A DNA stretch of 64,000 nucleotides from Magnolia sinica (GCF_029962835.1 NC_080573.1:32109001-32173000), one strand, 5' to 3'; positions 1-12,305 are shown, numbered from the stretch's first letter. Translations and numbers: made by a program. The notes: generated from the letters alone by a model not told the origin.

Positions 1-89
1 AGCCGAGAATGGGGTACTACGGAGGCTGTCGACACCGGATTCAGTGATCAAAAATTTTTGAGCCTGGTTTTATAGTTTGGGGCGTGACA
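1..89 (-). mobile_element. 5' terminus of a giant-LTR family element (third copy, enters from left)
   Basis: Read on the minus strand from base 89, the sequence starts TGTCACGCCCCAAAC and continues through a stretch that includes gacagcctccgtagtacccc. The same start is found on the plus strand at 15729 and, with one base changed, at 12889. The copy runs off the left edge of the window, so its length and target duplication cannot be seen. It shows that the family is present at least three times in this window and in both orientations. Confidence 0.75.
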
Positions 90-2140
90 TGAAGAGCCAT
101 CAAACGGCCATTCCTGATGACTTCCCAAACTTCCCTTCTTGGTCTCTTCGTTCAGCGTTCGATCAGATAGCCGGACCTCTATTTTTAATGGCAGGTTGGC
201 TCCCAATCATCCCTGCATTAGGTTCGTTTCCTTGGACGGTTTGAGATCAACATCCACTGATCCCTGGCCCACCATATTCGTGATCCAATCACGTTAGGTT
301 TTGTGAACGTGATACCTGGAGGGCTTGCGGTTGCAAATTCTGGAACGGGAGAAAGGTGCGGTCTACGTAAGGGAAAACAACGAAACGCCACATTCTCCTT
401 CCTTTACACTCCTTTTGAACGGCTTGGGTTGGGTCGAACTTTCCTTTTCTAAGCTTTAGACAGTTCAGATTTAGAACAAGATCCAGTTTTTCAGTCATGA
501 AATGCCTTGCGATGTTACTTGAAAACATTTTGAGAAAGGATTCTTCACTTCTAAAATCGGGGAGCCTTCCGATTTTCCTAGTACTTTGGTTGGAGTCGGA
601 TCTCTCTTAAACGTAGGTCTGATGGTTGGGATGGTTTTCATTCATTGATTTAGGGACACATTATCAGTGACGTAAAATGAATTGTCATCTATTTTCAGGT
701 TACACAGTGGAGTTGTGATCGGGCTTGTGTCAGTGTGGAAGCTTGTCTTTGTGAGAAACAACCTAGGGTTTGGTCGCCCTTGCCCTATGGCCAAAATGGA
801 CGATTTGGATCGTCCCAACGGATCGTGATCGTGGCCCACAACGGTCTCTAAACAGACGTTGTCCATTTATGTTGCATGTGATAAGAACGGGATTTCGCGG
901 GTCAAACCTTCCTTAATCGGACTTAGTAGTTTGGTAGGATAGGCCATTCACACCCCATGTGTGAACACACTTGGGTGTGGGGTCCACTTACAATGCTCTT
1001 TGGGGAGATCCATTCCACTCATTAGCTTAAACAGGTCATGTTGGGCCACGGGGCTAACTACGAAGTTTGTCTAAGATTTAGGTACCCTTATCTTGGAATT
1101 CCTCCTATCAAATACTAAAATGGACTTGATCTTAAGTAACAGTCCACGTTCAATGATCGAGGGCCAGTCTTGGACGAGATGCGTAGTCAAGATAGGCAAA
1201 CAGCTCGACGCGATTTGGTGGTTGATCGATGGTGGGAAAGGCCTAAATCTGAAGTTTCACCTTTTGCGTCAAAAGAAAGGGGTTGACTTCTGTGTTCAAC
1301 AATGTAAGATCATAGATCAGGGTCTAAATTTTGTATAACCTAGTAGTCATATGAGATCCAAACTGTGGTCTAAATTTGAGTTGCGAAGGAAGGCAAGAGG
1401 TGGTTAGACCTGAAGAGCTAGATTTAAAGGAGTTGATAAGCCTCAAAAGATAACTTTGCGCCTAAGGAAAAACCTATGAAAGTGAGGTCTTCATATTTCA
1501 CCTTTAGTTCATATGATGGTCAATCTAAGTTGTTCATATGAAGGAAAATATCCTACTACGACTACCCAGGAGGTTCCTTCGCTCAATGGACACCAAAATC
1601 AACGGTTACAGGCTGATTTATCAATTAGGCTACTTATACAATGATCTAAGGGCTTAAATTCGACGTGTATGGTTAATTTATGATAGCTAAGAATGATATA
1701 AAATTTTACATGAAACAGATCATGGGAACTATGTGTTCTAGAACTCAAGAGTATAGGTTAGTGGCATTTTCATAATTTTTTATAATCTAAGAGTTTTAGA
1801 AAATCTAATGGTTCTAAGGGGTTGTATGCACCTTTCTAAACAATTCTTACAAATGGACTCATATCTAGATTATTACAGAGGAGAAGTTATTCGCCAATTC
1901 ATTTAAGGAAAGGTACATACATTAAATCACATAATGGAAGGTCTTGTCTTGAAATCAATGGTCAGATAGCTTGATCTATATTGAATGGAGGTCATTCCCA
2001 ATGGTTGGATTCATGTCAAGGAATCGAGTGAGGTTAGGATAGTTAGTTTGGTATCGTACACATGTACATATTACATTAAATTTCATGGTAACACTCAAGA
2101 ACTTTCAATACTCAAGTATTGAAATGTTCGAGGTGTTACA
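90..2140. other. Unassigned, probably repeat-derived; possible LTR 3' end at 2140
   Basis: No gene is recognised here. Open frames are short and carry no familiar motif. The block ends in gaggtgttaca (2130-2140), a TG..CA-type LTR ending. The next bases switch abruptly to coding-like sequence without a primer-binding site. That would fit a solo LTR whose start lies left of the window, but this is an inference from the end sequence alone. Confidence 0.3.
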
Positions 2141-2277
2141 CTCATGCTTCTACCTCAAAGGCCGAGCTAGAAGTGACGAAGAAGCTTCTTGCAGAGGTTT
2201 CTAATAAGTCAGCCTAAAAGGAGGCCAAGAACGGGGAGCTGAGGACGAAGCTCGGGGAGGCTGTAAGTGCTATGGTT
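2141..2277 (+). pseudogene. Coiled-coil fragment of a retrotransposon gag-like ORF
   Basis: The plus frame beginning GCT TCT ACC reads alternating charged and hydrophobic residues (for example KAELEVTKKLLAEVSNK), with one in-frame TAA at about 2210. Such lysine/glutamate-rich coiled coils are common in plant gypsy-type gag and 'putative transposon' proteins. The fragment is about 45 codons long and is cut off on both sides, by the LTR-like end at 2140 and by the copia LTR that begins close to 2278. The family assignment is tentative. Confidence 0.4.
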
Positions 2278-4216
2278 TCATGCTCCTTTGATTGTCAAAT
2301 TTTGTAGTGTCAAAACCTCAATTTGTGTCTTGTGTAGCACATTGATATATATGTTCAAGGCAATGCATCACATGTACAAGGACAATGCTACAAGTCAAGA
2401 ACAAAGATCTACTTCAAGAACTGTAAGATCAAGTACATTGTTCTCTTTTGAAAGCTTTAAAGTTTTAAAGCTGCATCGAAAAACGAGATCTTGTTCAAGA
2501 CTCAAGGTGAAGTACAACTCAAGAACTACGAATTCAAGCTTCAAAAGATCACAAGTTCAAGCTTCATCATGTGTCAAGATCTCAAGCTTTATGAACGTCA
2601 AAGATCATCCATCATCTGAAGAAAAGAAGGTTCAATGTTCATACTTCATGTTTAAGGTATGAAAGACCATAGATTGACCTTAGGGTAGGTCATTTCGGAT
2701 ACATAAGTCAATTGTTTATTTTGTAAGTATTTAAGTCTATTCTTAGACTAGTCCTGGACTCTTTTCGACTAGTCCTAGCACTGACTCGACCAGTCCTAAA
2801 TTGTTGCAAATTTTCAGAATTTTTTGGTGAGCCACGACTAGTCTTGGAGACTGCTCGACCGGTCGTGTGAACAGTGCACGACTCATTCATGACCAATCCA
2901 GCAGCTATGACTCAAACTCTAGTAACTATTTTTAGCTCCTCACGACCAGTTGTGGATAGGTCACGACCAGTCGTGAAGGCCTCACAACCGGTCGTGAAGG
3001 ACCTACGACCAGTCGTGGAATGGTTTTATCCGAACGCGCTCAAAATTTTAAAAATCAGTTCATCCTACGACTAGTCGTAATGTCCATAGGACCAGTCATA
3101 GTGTCTATAGGACCAGTCATAGACGTGATTTCTGCAACTATAAATAGAGCACAATTTTCAGAGTTTGATATCCAATTCAATTAAAATCAAGGCATCACTC
3201 TGAGAGATAAGTTTGTAATCTTCTTAAGCTAGATTGTGCATATTTAATATTCTCTTTTTATTAGCTTTTTATATTTGATTTTGTTTCTGCATTGCAATCT
3301 GATTTGAAAGAGGAATTGTGATATTCCATTTCTTGGAATCAAAATCAAATAGAGTTAGCCCAACTTGATTTAATTTAAAATCAATTAGAACCTAGAACCA
3401 TTTCAAAGTGAGTATTGGACATTGAACTTTTATTTGAACTTCTACTCCGTTTTGGTTCTTCCGGGCTACAACAAAAGGAGAAATCCATGTATTTTACATT
3501 ATTATAATTTCCATTGTGTTGGTTTCTTTTGAGATTAAGCCAGAAAAATTTTATTCTTTTTGGTTATCTGAGGAGAGCCAGAAAACTCAGAGAGTGTGGT
3601 TTTTGAATTGTGTAAGCCCACTTGAAAGACACAATTGTGAGGGTTTTGGATGAACCTGAGAAAAACTTATTTTCATAGTGAACGCTATTATCCACTGTGT
3701 AAGGATATTAGGAGTGGAGTAGTTGTGTGGCTGTTGTTGAACAGTTGATGTACACACAGGCGAACCACTATAATTCTTTGTGTTTGGATGTGTGGTTTAA
3801 TTTTTATATCTTTTATCATTCAATATTGTGGAATGTATTTGTGGATGTGAATGTTGTAATCTTTTACATTTCAAGCATTGTGAGGAATGTTGTAATAACT
3901 TAGATTTCATTTCCTTACTATTTATTTATTTATTTATTCCTCTGTATTAAGTTTGAGTTTTTAATATAAAGACCTTTCTAGGAATCAGGTTGTCCTACCA
4001 TAAACCTTGGTTTTTGGTGTAAGGTTGTCCTTAGAACAACATTTATATCAATCTCTCAATACTCATACATTTGAGGTTGCTTTACATTTCAATATTATGA
4101 ATTAATTATAGCACTATCTTTCCTTTAATTTTTTAATTTCCACTGTTCTCATTTTAATTTGGCATAGTCTTATTCACCCCTCCCCCCTTCTAGGACATAT
4201 AGCTTGGCCTTTTTCA
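2278..4216 (+). mobile_element. Ty1/copia-type LTR (family B), followed by PBS; element otherwise lost
   Basis: The right end is firm: the LTR ends in tttttca at 4216 and is followed two bases later by TGGTATCAGAGC, the standard copia primer-binding site. A C-rich run and cttctaggac lie shortly upstream, as in the other copia LTR here. The left end (about 2278) is set only by the loss of coding character, and I did not find a matching TGAAAA start. The LTR carries an array of short palindromes at 2740-3125. Only the 5' LTR, PBS and first gag codons remain. Confidence 0.65.
2740..3125. repeat. Array of short palindromes, core CGACCAGTCG / CGACTAGTCG / CGACCGGTCG
   Basis: About fifteen copies of a 10-14 bp motif built on cgac-(c/t)(a/g)-gtcg occur at intervals of about 15-40 bp (for example cacgaccagtcgtg, ctacgactagtcgta, cacaaccggtcgtg). 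Most are perfect or near-perfect inverted repeats. Variants such as gaccagtcatag look like decayed copies. The array sits wholly inside the copia LTR. Its sequence differs from the palindromes of the neighbouring LTR families, while its organisation is the same. Confidence 0.8.
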
Positions 4217-4218
4217 AG

Positions 4219-4304
4219 TGGTATCAGAGCCTAATAGCTCGTTCTAACTATTATATTTTTGAATTTATTTCCTGAGCTAATCGATCTAAGCTATTTGTAA
4301 GATG
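4219..4304 (+). other. Copia primer-binding site and leader up to the gag ATG (family B)
   Basis: Bases 4219-4230 read TGGTATCAGAGC, complementary to the initiator-methionine tRNA as in most plant Ty1/copia elements. A 70-base leader follows. ATG at 4302-4304 opens a frame MSNFDS, a typical copia gag start. After about six codons the sequence changes to the antisense strand of a gypsy RNase H gene, so the copia element is broken here. Confidence 0.75.
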
Positions 4305-5525
4305 TCAAATTTTGATAGCCTTTCAGTCACTAGGCCTCCAAGATGTTGGGCTCCCATGGTGGCTATTAACCTAAGTCCAACAAGCAAGGCTTCGTATTCT
4401 GCTACATTGTTGGAGGCTTGAAAGCCAAATCTTAAGGCATATTGCATGCATTTGCGATTAGGAGTCCCCAGGACTATCCCAGCCCCACTTTCCTTATAGT
4501 TAGATGAGCCATCAACATATAGCGTTCACTTGGGTAGGTTGGGATCAATCTAGGAGCCAGACGTTTGGTCGAGCGGTACGTCCGGAACAATTTTTGACCT
4601 GGGTAGGTCGGCTTGAATGCTTAAGTCAGTACTTTATCTGAGTGTGGGAGTAAGCTCGACAATAAAGTCAGCCACTGCCTTACCTTTAATAGTTGTTCAT
4701 GGTTTATACTTGATGCAAACTCACTTAACTCAATCACCCACTTGATCAATCTTCCAAAAGTATAGCACTTGATGGAGTGGTTGATCAGTCAAGACAATGA
4801 TAGTGTGAGCCTGAAAGTACTGCTGTAGATGTTGGGAGGAAATGACTAACGCCAATGCTAATTTTTCTAGATTCAGATATCTGGTTTCAGTAGAGACTAA
4901 GGCCTTATTGACGTAGTATATCGGAAGTTGCTTCCCCTCATGTTCCCTTATTAAGGCTGAGCTGATTGCTGCATCTGATTTAGCCAAATACAACAGTAGG
5001 GATTCCCTTTGTTCAGGTTTGGAGAGCAACGACGAAGACCCCAAGTATTGTTTGAGCTTTTGGAAGGCCGTTTCACATTCTTCTGTCCAGTCTATTACTT
5101 GTTTCCATTTCAGCTATTTAAAGAAAGGGAGACATTTGTATGTAGCCCGAGACACGAAGTGATGCGGCGATTCTCCTTGTAAGTCATTGGACTTCATTTG
5201 TTGTAGCCCATGTCGAGCGGAGCTTTGATCTTTTCAGGGTTCGCTTCGATTCCTTGTTGACTAACTAAGAAATTGAGGAACTTTCCTAAGTTAACCTTGA
5301 AGGCGCATTTGTTTGGATTTAACTTCATCTGATATTTACAAAGAATGAGGAACATCTCTTCAAGATCAGAAGTGCGATCCATGACTTTTACTCTCTTGAC
5401 GAGCATATCGTCTACGTAAACTTTCATTGTTCGCCCTATCTGATGGGTGAACATCTTGTTAATAAGCCACTGGTAAGTGGCTCCAGCATTTTTCAATCTA
5501 AACAGCATAACTCGGTAACCATAAA
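4305..5525 (-). pseudogene. Ty3/gypsy pol, RT palm/thumb and RNase H part (left half of split element)
   Basis: Reading the minus strand downward from 5525: an RT segment with GYRVMLFRLKNAGATYQ and then the palm motif YVDDMLVK near 5400-5420 (both catalytic aspartates present), the thumb with KLNPNKCAF, then an RNase H-like segment (5044-4730, LPIYYVNKALVSTETRY) and, near 4330-4420, NVAEYEALLVGL. The type resembles the Tat lineage. Stops and frameshifts break it at several points, and it ends near 4305, so integrase and the 3' LTR are missing. Its upstream half is at 29051-31816: the codons before and after the 23.5-kb copia insertion join in frame. Confidence 0.85.
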
Positions 5526-6044
5526 TGAAATTACAGTAAGGATCACTATAGTAGAAGTAGGAATAGGTCAAAGTGTCCTAGAGAGGGGTGAATGGGACTT
5601 TTATAAAATTTTATGCCAATTTGAAATCCTATCAACCTAATCTTTATCTAATATGCAATCATCAAGATATACTCATTTCAACTCTAATGGCTTCCAAGCC
5701 AAGTAGAGGATCCAATCACAAGATTGCTCAGTATTTAAACAAGATATAGCAATTAATCTATGATGATGGATGAACTATGTGAAAGTGTGTGGGATGTGAT
5801 TCTTATCAGTTCTAGATAGTCATGATATCATGCTTCATGTGAACATTTAAAGTAAATACAGAAAAAGAATATACAAATAGCAATCTCAAACACAGTCATT
5901 TATAGTGGTTCGGCTATGTGCCTACTCCACTCCTGGCGGACGCACTCATCCCTTGAGTATACCGGATTTCACTAACGGAGGTTTCAAATTAGGTTCACCT
6001 CAAACCTTTACAACCTACACAAGGTTGACTCTAGGACCTACACA

Positions 6045-6372
6045 AGGAACCTAAACATGCTTACACAAGGTAAACGTTTATACCCTACACAAGAGCAAAG
6101 GTCCTACACAAAGTATCTATGTTTTATACCCTACACAAGAGCAAAGGATCCACACAAGGAACCTAAGTTTAGACCATACAGGTCAAGGATCCACACAAAG
6201 ACCCTAGTTTAGGCCACACAGGCTAAAGATCCACACAAGGACCCTAGTTTAGGGCACACAGGCCAAGGACCTACACAAAGACCCTAGTTTAGGCCACACA
6301 GGACAAGGACCTACACAAAAGACCTGAGTTTATACCCTACACAAGAGGAAAGGTCCTACACTAAGAACCTAA
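6045..6372. repeat. LTR minisatellite, unit about 43 bp (acacaggccaaggaccyaca...)
   Basis: About eight degenerate units alternate ggatccacacaaggacc with ctagtttaggccacacaggc. The matching tract in the other LTR lies at about 27050-27410 with a different arrangement of variants, as expected for slippage after insertion. The right edge coincides within a few bases with the breakpoint of the 2.96-kb tandem duplication. Confidence 0.75.
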
Positions 6373-6849
6373 ACGTACTCTCTCATCGGAGGCCTCCTAT
6401 GAGGGCTTGTAAGTGGTGAGATGTACCTGTGACCCAATCCTACACAAGGAATGATCAACAGGGTCTCTAGACTCTAATAACTTACAAATAAGTAGATGAG
6501 CCCCGTTCTGCTCGTTAATGAAGACGATCTCCCATGATGACAGAATCTACTCTAATGAATGTTACGCATTTGAGAGACGGAGAGATTCCAAGTTCTTAAG
6601 CAATAAAGGGATCTCAGCTCAATGATTTGCCATTAAGATGGTATCTGGATGATCCTTGAATGAGAAAGTTCATTCACCAATCCACTCTATTGAATGTCAA
6701 TGATGAGGGTGGATTAAAGGATGGACTCCCATGAGAAAAAGGGCTTAGGGTAGGTGATATGCAATTACTCTCTCAAATCTCTCTCTTTTTTTTAATACAT
6801 CAACCAAGAATATGCTCTCCTTATAAAGGCAAAAAGCTCTAACGGAAAT

Positions 6850-7700
6850 CAAACTGTCAATTTCTGACTAAGTTAGATGTCATCAAACCTGATTCGATGT
6901 CATCGAACATATACTTTTGATGCCATCGAATATCGTTTCAATGATACGAACTCAACTATAAAACATTCCTAGAACTTTTTAATGGATGATTGAAGTCATC
7001 AAACTGGATTTGATGTCATTGAGATTTGAACTTTGATGTCGTCGAATCGTATTTCGATTCATCGATATTATATGTGACTTTACACAAGAGCTTGCTGGAC
7101 AAATAAAAGGCTAACTACGATGTCATCGATCCTGATTCGATGTCATTAACATTCAAATTTCGATGTCATCGAATCACAGTTCGATTCATCGATCTTTTTA
7201 GAAGATATTCCTTGAAAGCTCGATGGTCACTTCTTTGTCCTTTTTCGATGTCATCGAGGCTTCCTCGATGTCATCGAACTTTGACTATCGATGTCATCAA
7301 GGCTATCTCGATTCCTCAAACATTTCCATTATTTTTCATCTGAAGCTTGCTGAACATACATTTGTCTGAATTCGATGTCATCGAACCTTTCTGGATAATA
7401 TCAAAGTTTGAATTTCGATGGCATCGAGTCTCATTCGATTCCTTGAGCAATGTCAAAATTTTTCCAAGAAGAATTGTTGGACAATGCTCCAAGTCCTTTG
7501 ATTTCATCGACTCTCTCTCTCGATGTCGTCAATTACTGATGTTCGATGTCATCGAAGGGATGTTCGATTCATCAAATATTTTATCCAAATACTGTGTGGT
7601 CACTGGACATAAAAGGCCTCATTTTGATGTCATCGAAGTCTATTCAATGTCATTGAAAATGAGTGTTCGATTTCATCGATTGAATCTCGATGTCATCGAA
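6850..7700. repeat. Palindrome array TTCGATGTCATCGAA in the copia 3' LTR
   Basis: About twenty copies or near copies of ttcgatg-t-catcgaa occur in 850 bp. The 15-mer is a perfect inverted repeat around one central base. Common decay forms are gatgtcatcaa, gatgtcattga and gatttcatcga, mostly single transitions. Copies lie 15-70 bp apart without a fixed period. Further arrays of the same motif are at 9830-10690, 27970-28800 and, in short form, 23630-23800. Confidence 0.85.
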
Positions 7701-7953
7701 CAAAGCAGAAAACTTAAAAAATTTTCCTGTTTGAGAATTAAGTTTTCTGACTTTTAACTCCGATGATGTTCCAAGTTTTTTTAAGGATTTATTTACCTGG
7801 GTGTTTTGGGACATGGGATGTGAGGCTTAATTTACCTGTGATGAGCTCAAAACACACATCCAATTGAGGCAATGATTTAAAAGATCTTCATATGGGGCTC
7901 ACTTAACTCATCGATGCAACCCTCACGCTAATTGACAAAACAAGGCACTTTCA

Positions 7954-7965
7954 ATCTCCCCATTT
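7954..7965 (-). other. Polypurine tract of the copia element
   Basis: On the minus strand AAATGGGGAGAT immediately precedes the LTR start TGAAAGTG, the position and composition expected of a plus-strand primer. A second copy at 10914-10925 comes from the tandem duplication. Confidence 0.75.
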
Positions 7966-9340
7966 GTCAATTACATGACAAAACACCTAGAACAACTCCC
8001 TAAATTGTGTGTACATGAACTTTACACAATTTTACAAATATTCTACTAAGTTCATACACAACATTGAGTCTTCATGTAGCTGCTCCCCCTATCTTGTAGT
8101 TGCTTCCCTTATCACTTGTACCACCATGCACATAAACCATACAACAAAACATTCTCATGGTGGGATTTGTTCTCCCCCTTTTTGTCAGTCATTGGCAAAT
8201 GTTAGTATATACCAATATCAGATTGTTAGACTGAAGTTGAAATTAAAGAAACAGGGAGACACAAGGAAATAGGAGGGCTGTGATTCCTCATTTAAAAGCA
8301 TGTAAGCATATCAAGAAAAATAGGGCAATTTATAGATGACATTATAAACCAATATGCATTTAACTATAAATCACAGAATCAGGGTTTCATAACATAATTA
8401 ACCCCTTTCATGGGCATATAATAATCAATGAGTAACTAATCACCATTCCTCTCATCACATTCATCCTATAGATATTGAGTGTTAGTTGCAGAAAGATCAT
8501 CATTACTTTAGATAAGCATTTAAACAGACTGCCCAAGCTTGGCTGGAAATAATTATCTAAAAAAAAAAATCATCTTGCCCATCCATGGGCAGTATCAGAC
8601 AATATCCCCAAACAATCAAAATATCCCATCAATTTTAACATTTTTGTCCTTCCAAGGACCAGACAAACAAACTGAACTGTCAGCCTATGCAAGTCAGCAA
8701 CCATCACATACACTCATAGGTACTTAGGATAATAAAAAAGATATCCATGTCCTAAGTATGAGTAGTGAACAGGTGTATGTGATGGGGTAAACAGAATTAC
8801 GGCGTCGGGGCCAAGTCGGATGGAGCTGTGTCATCTAGTTGGCACGTTAATAGGACAATGATTTGCTGAGCCGTGCATTGTAATGCAGCTACCATCCGCT
8901 CCAGGCCTGTGAGTCGCTCCTCCTATCAATCAAACATATCCTCAAGTCAAGCTAGTCCTCGTAAAGTCGCCCCGACCCGATCCTGATGCTACTTTTGTCG
9001 CTGAGTCTGTGTGGAGTTAGGAGTGGTCGAAACTACTTGTGGTTCCTGCATTTCTCCTTCAGTCGATGCCACTGCTTCCTCCATTTCTGTTTCACCTTGC
9101 ATCTCTTCCTCAATCTATCCTTCTGTGAGTGGATGGAATTTGAGGTCCATCTTTTAGATGTTAACTTTCCTAAAATGTTATAGAGGACGCTCAGGATCAT
9201 CCGTCATGGGCAGTCCCAACTTATTGCTCAGCTCATGAATGATATGTGGAAATGGGAGATGAGTTGCTCGGGAGGTGTGGACAACAACAGCCAACTAGTA
9301 GACTATTAAGGTGGGTAGACACAACTTGACACCAAACGTA
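7966..9340 (-). other. Copia internal 3' region: ORF2 tail and 3' untranslated part (copy 1)
   Basis: On the minus strand from about 9230 to 8770 the reading is a decayed C-terminal tail: an acidic stretch (EEEMQGETEMEE) and then a short amphipathic segment (LTGLERMVAALQ), both usual at the end of plant-transposon/Athila-ORF1-like proteins. Below 8770 I see only non-coding sequence up to the PPT, including a purine tract (aaagggggagaa, minus strand, about 8170-8182). The same region recurs with small differences at 10926-12305. Confidence 0.55.
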
Positions 9341-12305
9341 CTCTCCCATTGGAGGCCTTCTATGAGGGCTTGTAAGGGGTGAAATGTACCTATGACCCAA
9401 TCCTACACAAGGAATGATCAACAGGGTCTCTAGACTCTAATGACTTACAAATAAGTAGATGAGCCCCGTTCTGCACGTTGATGAAGATGATCTCCCATGA
9501 TGACGGAATCTACTCTAATGAATGTTACTCATTTGAGAGACGAAGAGATTCCAAGTTCTTAAGCAATCAAGGGATCCCAGCTCAATGATTTGCCATTAAG
9601 ATGGTATCTGGATGATCCCTGAATGAGGAAGTTCATTCACCAATCCACTCTATTGAATGTCAATGATGAGGGTGGATTGAAGGATGAACTCTCATGAGAA
9701 AAAGGGCTTAGGGTAGGTGATATGCAATTACTCTCTCAAATCTCTCTCTTTTTCTCAATACATCAACCAAGAACAAGCTCTCCTTATAAAGGCAAAAAGC
9801 TCCAACATAAATAAAATTATCAATTTCTTACTAAGTTTAATGTCATCAAACCTGATTCGATGTCATCGAACATATACTTTTGATGCCATCAAATATCGTT
9901 TCGATGATACGAACTCAACTGTAAAACATTCCCAGACCTTTTTAATGGATGACCGAAGTCATCGAACTGGATTTGATGTCATCGAGATTTGAACTTCGAT
10001 GTCATCGAATCGTATTTCAATTCATCAATATTATATGTGACTTTACACAAGAGCTTGCTAGACAAATAAAAGGCTAACTACGATGTCATCGATCCTGATT
10101 CGATGTCATCAAAATTTAAATTTTGATGTCATCGAATCATAGTTCGATTCATCGATCTTTTTAGAAGATATTCCTTGAAAGCTCACTAGTCACTTCTTTG
10201 TCCTTTTTCGATGTCATCGAGGCTTACTCGATGTCATCGAACTTTGACTATCGATGTCATCGAGGCTATCTCGATTCCTCAAACATTCCATTGTTTTTCC
10301 TCTGAAGCTTGCTAAACATACATTTGTCTGAATTCGATATCATCGAACCTTTGTCGATAATATCAAATTTTGAATTTTCATGGCATCGAGTCTCGTTCGA
10401 TTCCTTGAGCAATGTCAGAATATTTTCCAAGAAGATTTGTTGGACAATGCTCCGAGTCCTTCGATTTCATCGACTCTCTCTCTCGATGTCATCAATTATT
10501 GATGTTCGATGTCATCGAAGGGATGTTCGATTCATCGAATATTCTATCCAAATACTGTGTGGTTGTTGGACATAAAAGGCCTCATTTCGATGTCATCGAA
10601 GTCTATTCAATGTCATCGAAAATGAGTGTTCGATTTCATCGACTAAATCTCGATGCCATCGAACAAAGCAGAAAACTTAGAAAATTTTCCTGTTTGATAA
10701 TTAAGTTTCTGACTTTTAACTCCTATGATGTTCTAAGGCTTTTTAAGGATTTATTTACCTGAGTTTTTTGGGACATGGGATGTGAGGTTTAATTTACTTG
10801 TGACGAGCTCAGAACACGCATCTAGTTGAGGCAATGGTTTGAAAGATCTTCATAGGGGCTCACTTGACTCATTGACGCAACCCTCACGCTAATTGACAAA
10901 ATATGGCACTTTCAATCTCCCCATTTGTCAATTACGTGACAAAACACCTAGAACAACTCCCTAAATTTTGTGTACATGAACTTTACACAATTTTACAAAT
11001 ATTCTACTAAGTTCATACACAACATTGAGTCTTCATGTAGCTGCTCCCCCTATCTTGTAGTTGCTTCCCTTATCACCTGTACCACCATGCACATAAACCA
11101 TACAACAAAGCATTCTCATGGTGGGATTTGTTCTCCCCCTTTTTGTCAGTCATTGGCAAATGTTAGTATATACCAATATCATATCGTTAGACTGAAGTTG
11201 AAATTGAAGAAACAGGGAGACACAAGGAAATTGGAGGACTGTGATTCCTCATTTAAAAGCATGTAAGCATAACAAGGAAAATAGGGCAATTTATAGATGA
11301 CATTATAAAGCAATATGCATTTAACTATAAATCACAGAACCAGGGTTTCATAACATAATTAACCCCTTTCATGGGCATATAATAATCAATGAGTAACTAA
11401 TCACCATTCCTCTCATCACATTCATCTTATAGATATTGAGTGTTAGTTACAGAAAGATCATCATTACTTTAGATAAGCAATTAAACAAACTGCCCAAGCT
11501 TGGCTGGAAATAATTATCCAAAAAAAAAAATCATCCAGCCCATCCATGGGCAGTATCAGACAATATCCCCAAACAATCAAAATATCCTATTAATTTTAAC
11601 ATTTTTTGTCCATCAAAGGACCAGACAAACAAACTGAACTGTCAGCCTATGCAAGTTAGTAGCCATCACATACACTCATAGGTACTTAGGATAATCAAAA
11701 AGATATTCATGTCCTAAGTATGAGTAGTGAACAGGTGTATGTGATGGGGTAATCAACAGAATTACAGCGTCGAGGCCGAGTCGGATTGAGTTGTGTTGTC
11801 TCGTTGTCACGTTAATAGGTCATCTATTTGCTGAGCCGTGCATTGTAATGCGGCTACCATACGCTCCAAGCCTATGAGTCGCTCCTCCTATCGATCAAAC
11901 CTATCCTCAAGTCAAGCCAGTCCTCGTAGAGTCACCCCGACCCGATCCTGATGCTGCTTTTATCGCTGAGTCTGTGCAGATTCAGGAGTGGTTGAAATTA
12001 CTCGTGGTTCCTGCGTTTCTCCTTCAGTCGGTGCCGCTGCTTCCCCCATTTCTGTTTCACCTTGCATCTCTTCCTCGATCTATCCTTCTGTGAGTGGATG
12101 GAATTTGAGGTCCATCTTTCAGATGTTAACTTTCTTGAAATGTTATAGAGGATGCTTAAGATAATCCGTCACTGGTAGTCCTAACTCATTGCTCAGCTCA
12201 TGAATAATATGTGGAAATGGGAGATGAGTTGCTTTGAAAGTGTGGACAACAACAACCAACTAGTGGACTATTAGGGTGAGTAGACACAACTTGACACTAG
12301 ACGTA
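9341..12305. repeat. Tandem duplication, copy 2
   Basis: This is the second copy of the 2.96-kb unit. It begins ctctcccattggaggcc, directly after aaacgta, and ends gacgta before gtgctatatag, where the unduplicated ORF2 resumes. It contains a partial LTR (9341-10913), a second PPT and a second ORF2 tail. It lacks the minisatellite because the unit starts just to the right of it. Confidence 0.85.

Larger units (their letters stand above)
5526..7953 (-). repeat. 3' LTR of the copia element
   Basis: The LTR starts tgaaattacag at 5526 and ends ggcactttca at 7953; read on the minus strand it is TGAAAGTGCC...TTTCA. It aligns along its length with 26564-29050. Order on the plus strand: gene-proximal end with a gaggggtgaat tract, a ggttcggctatgtgcctactcc segment typical of long copia LTRs, a minisatellite (6045-6370), a conserved spacer, then the TTCGATGTCATCGAA array (6850-7700). 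An indel of about 85 bp separates the two LTRs: the 5' LTR has extra sequence at about 27584-27668. Confidence 0.85.
6378..9340. repeat. Tandem duplication, copy 1 (LTR part plus internal 3' region)
   Basis: Bases 6378-9340 and 9341-12305 are collinear copies of about 2.96 kb. Each contains the palindrome-rich part of the LTR, the LTR end (7953, 10913), the PPT and the tail of the internal ORF. All three junctions contain acgta: aaacgta at 6371-6377, aaacgta at 9334-9340 and gacgta at 12300-12305. The same five bases at the outer edges and the join point to a microhomology-mediated duplication rather than recombination between LTRs. In stretches compared by eye the copies are more alike (a few differences per 150 bases) than the two true LTRs, so the duplication is younger than the insertion. 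Confidence 0.85.

Noticed and set aside
6850..7700. CRISPR-like array (regular palindromic repeats with spacers)
   Set aside because: Spacing is irregular, units are only 15 bp, there are no cas-like genes, and the array lies inside a plant LTR.
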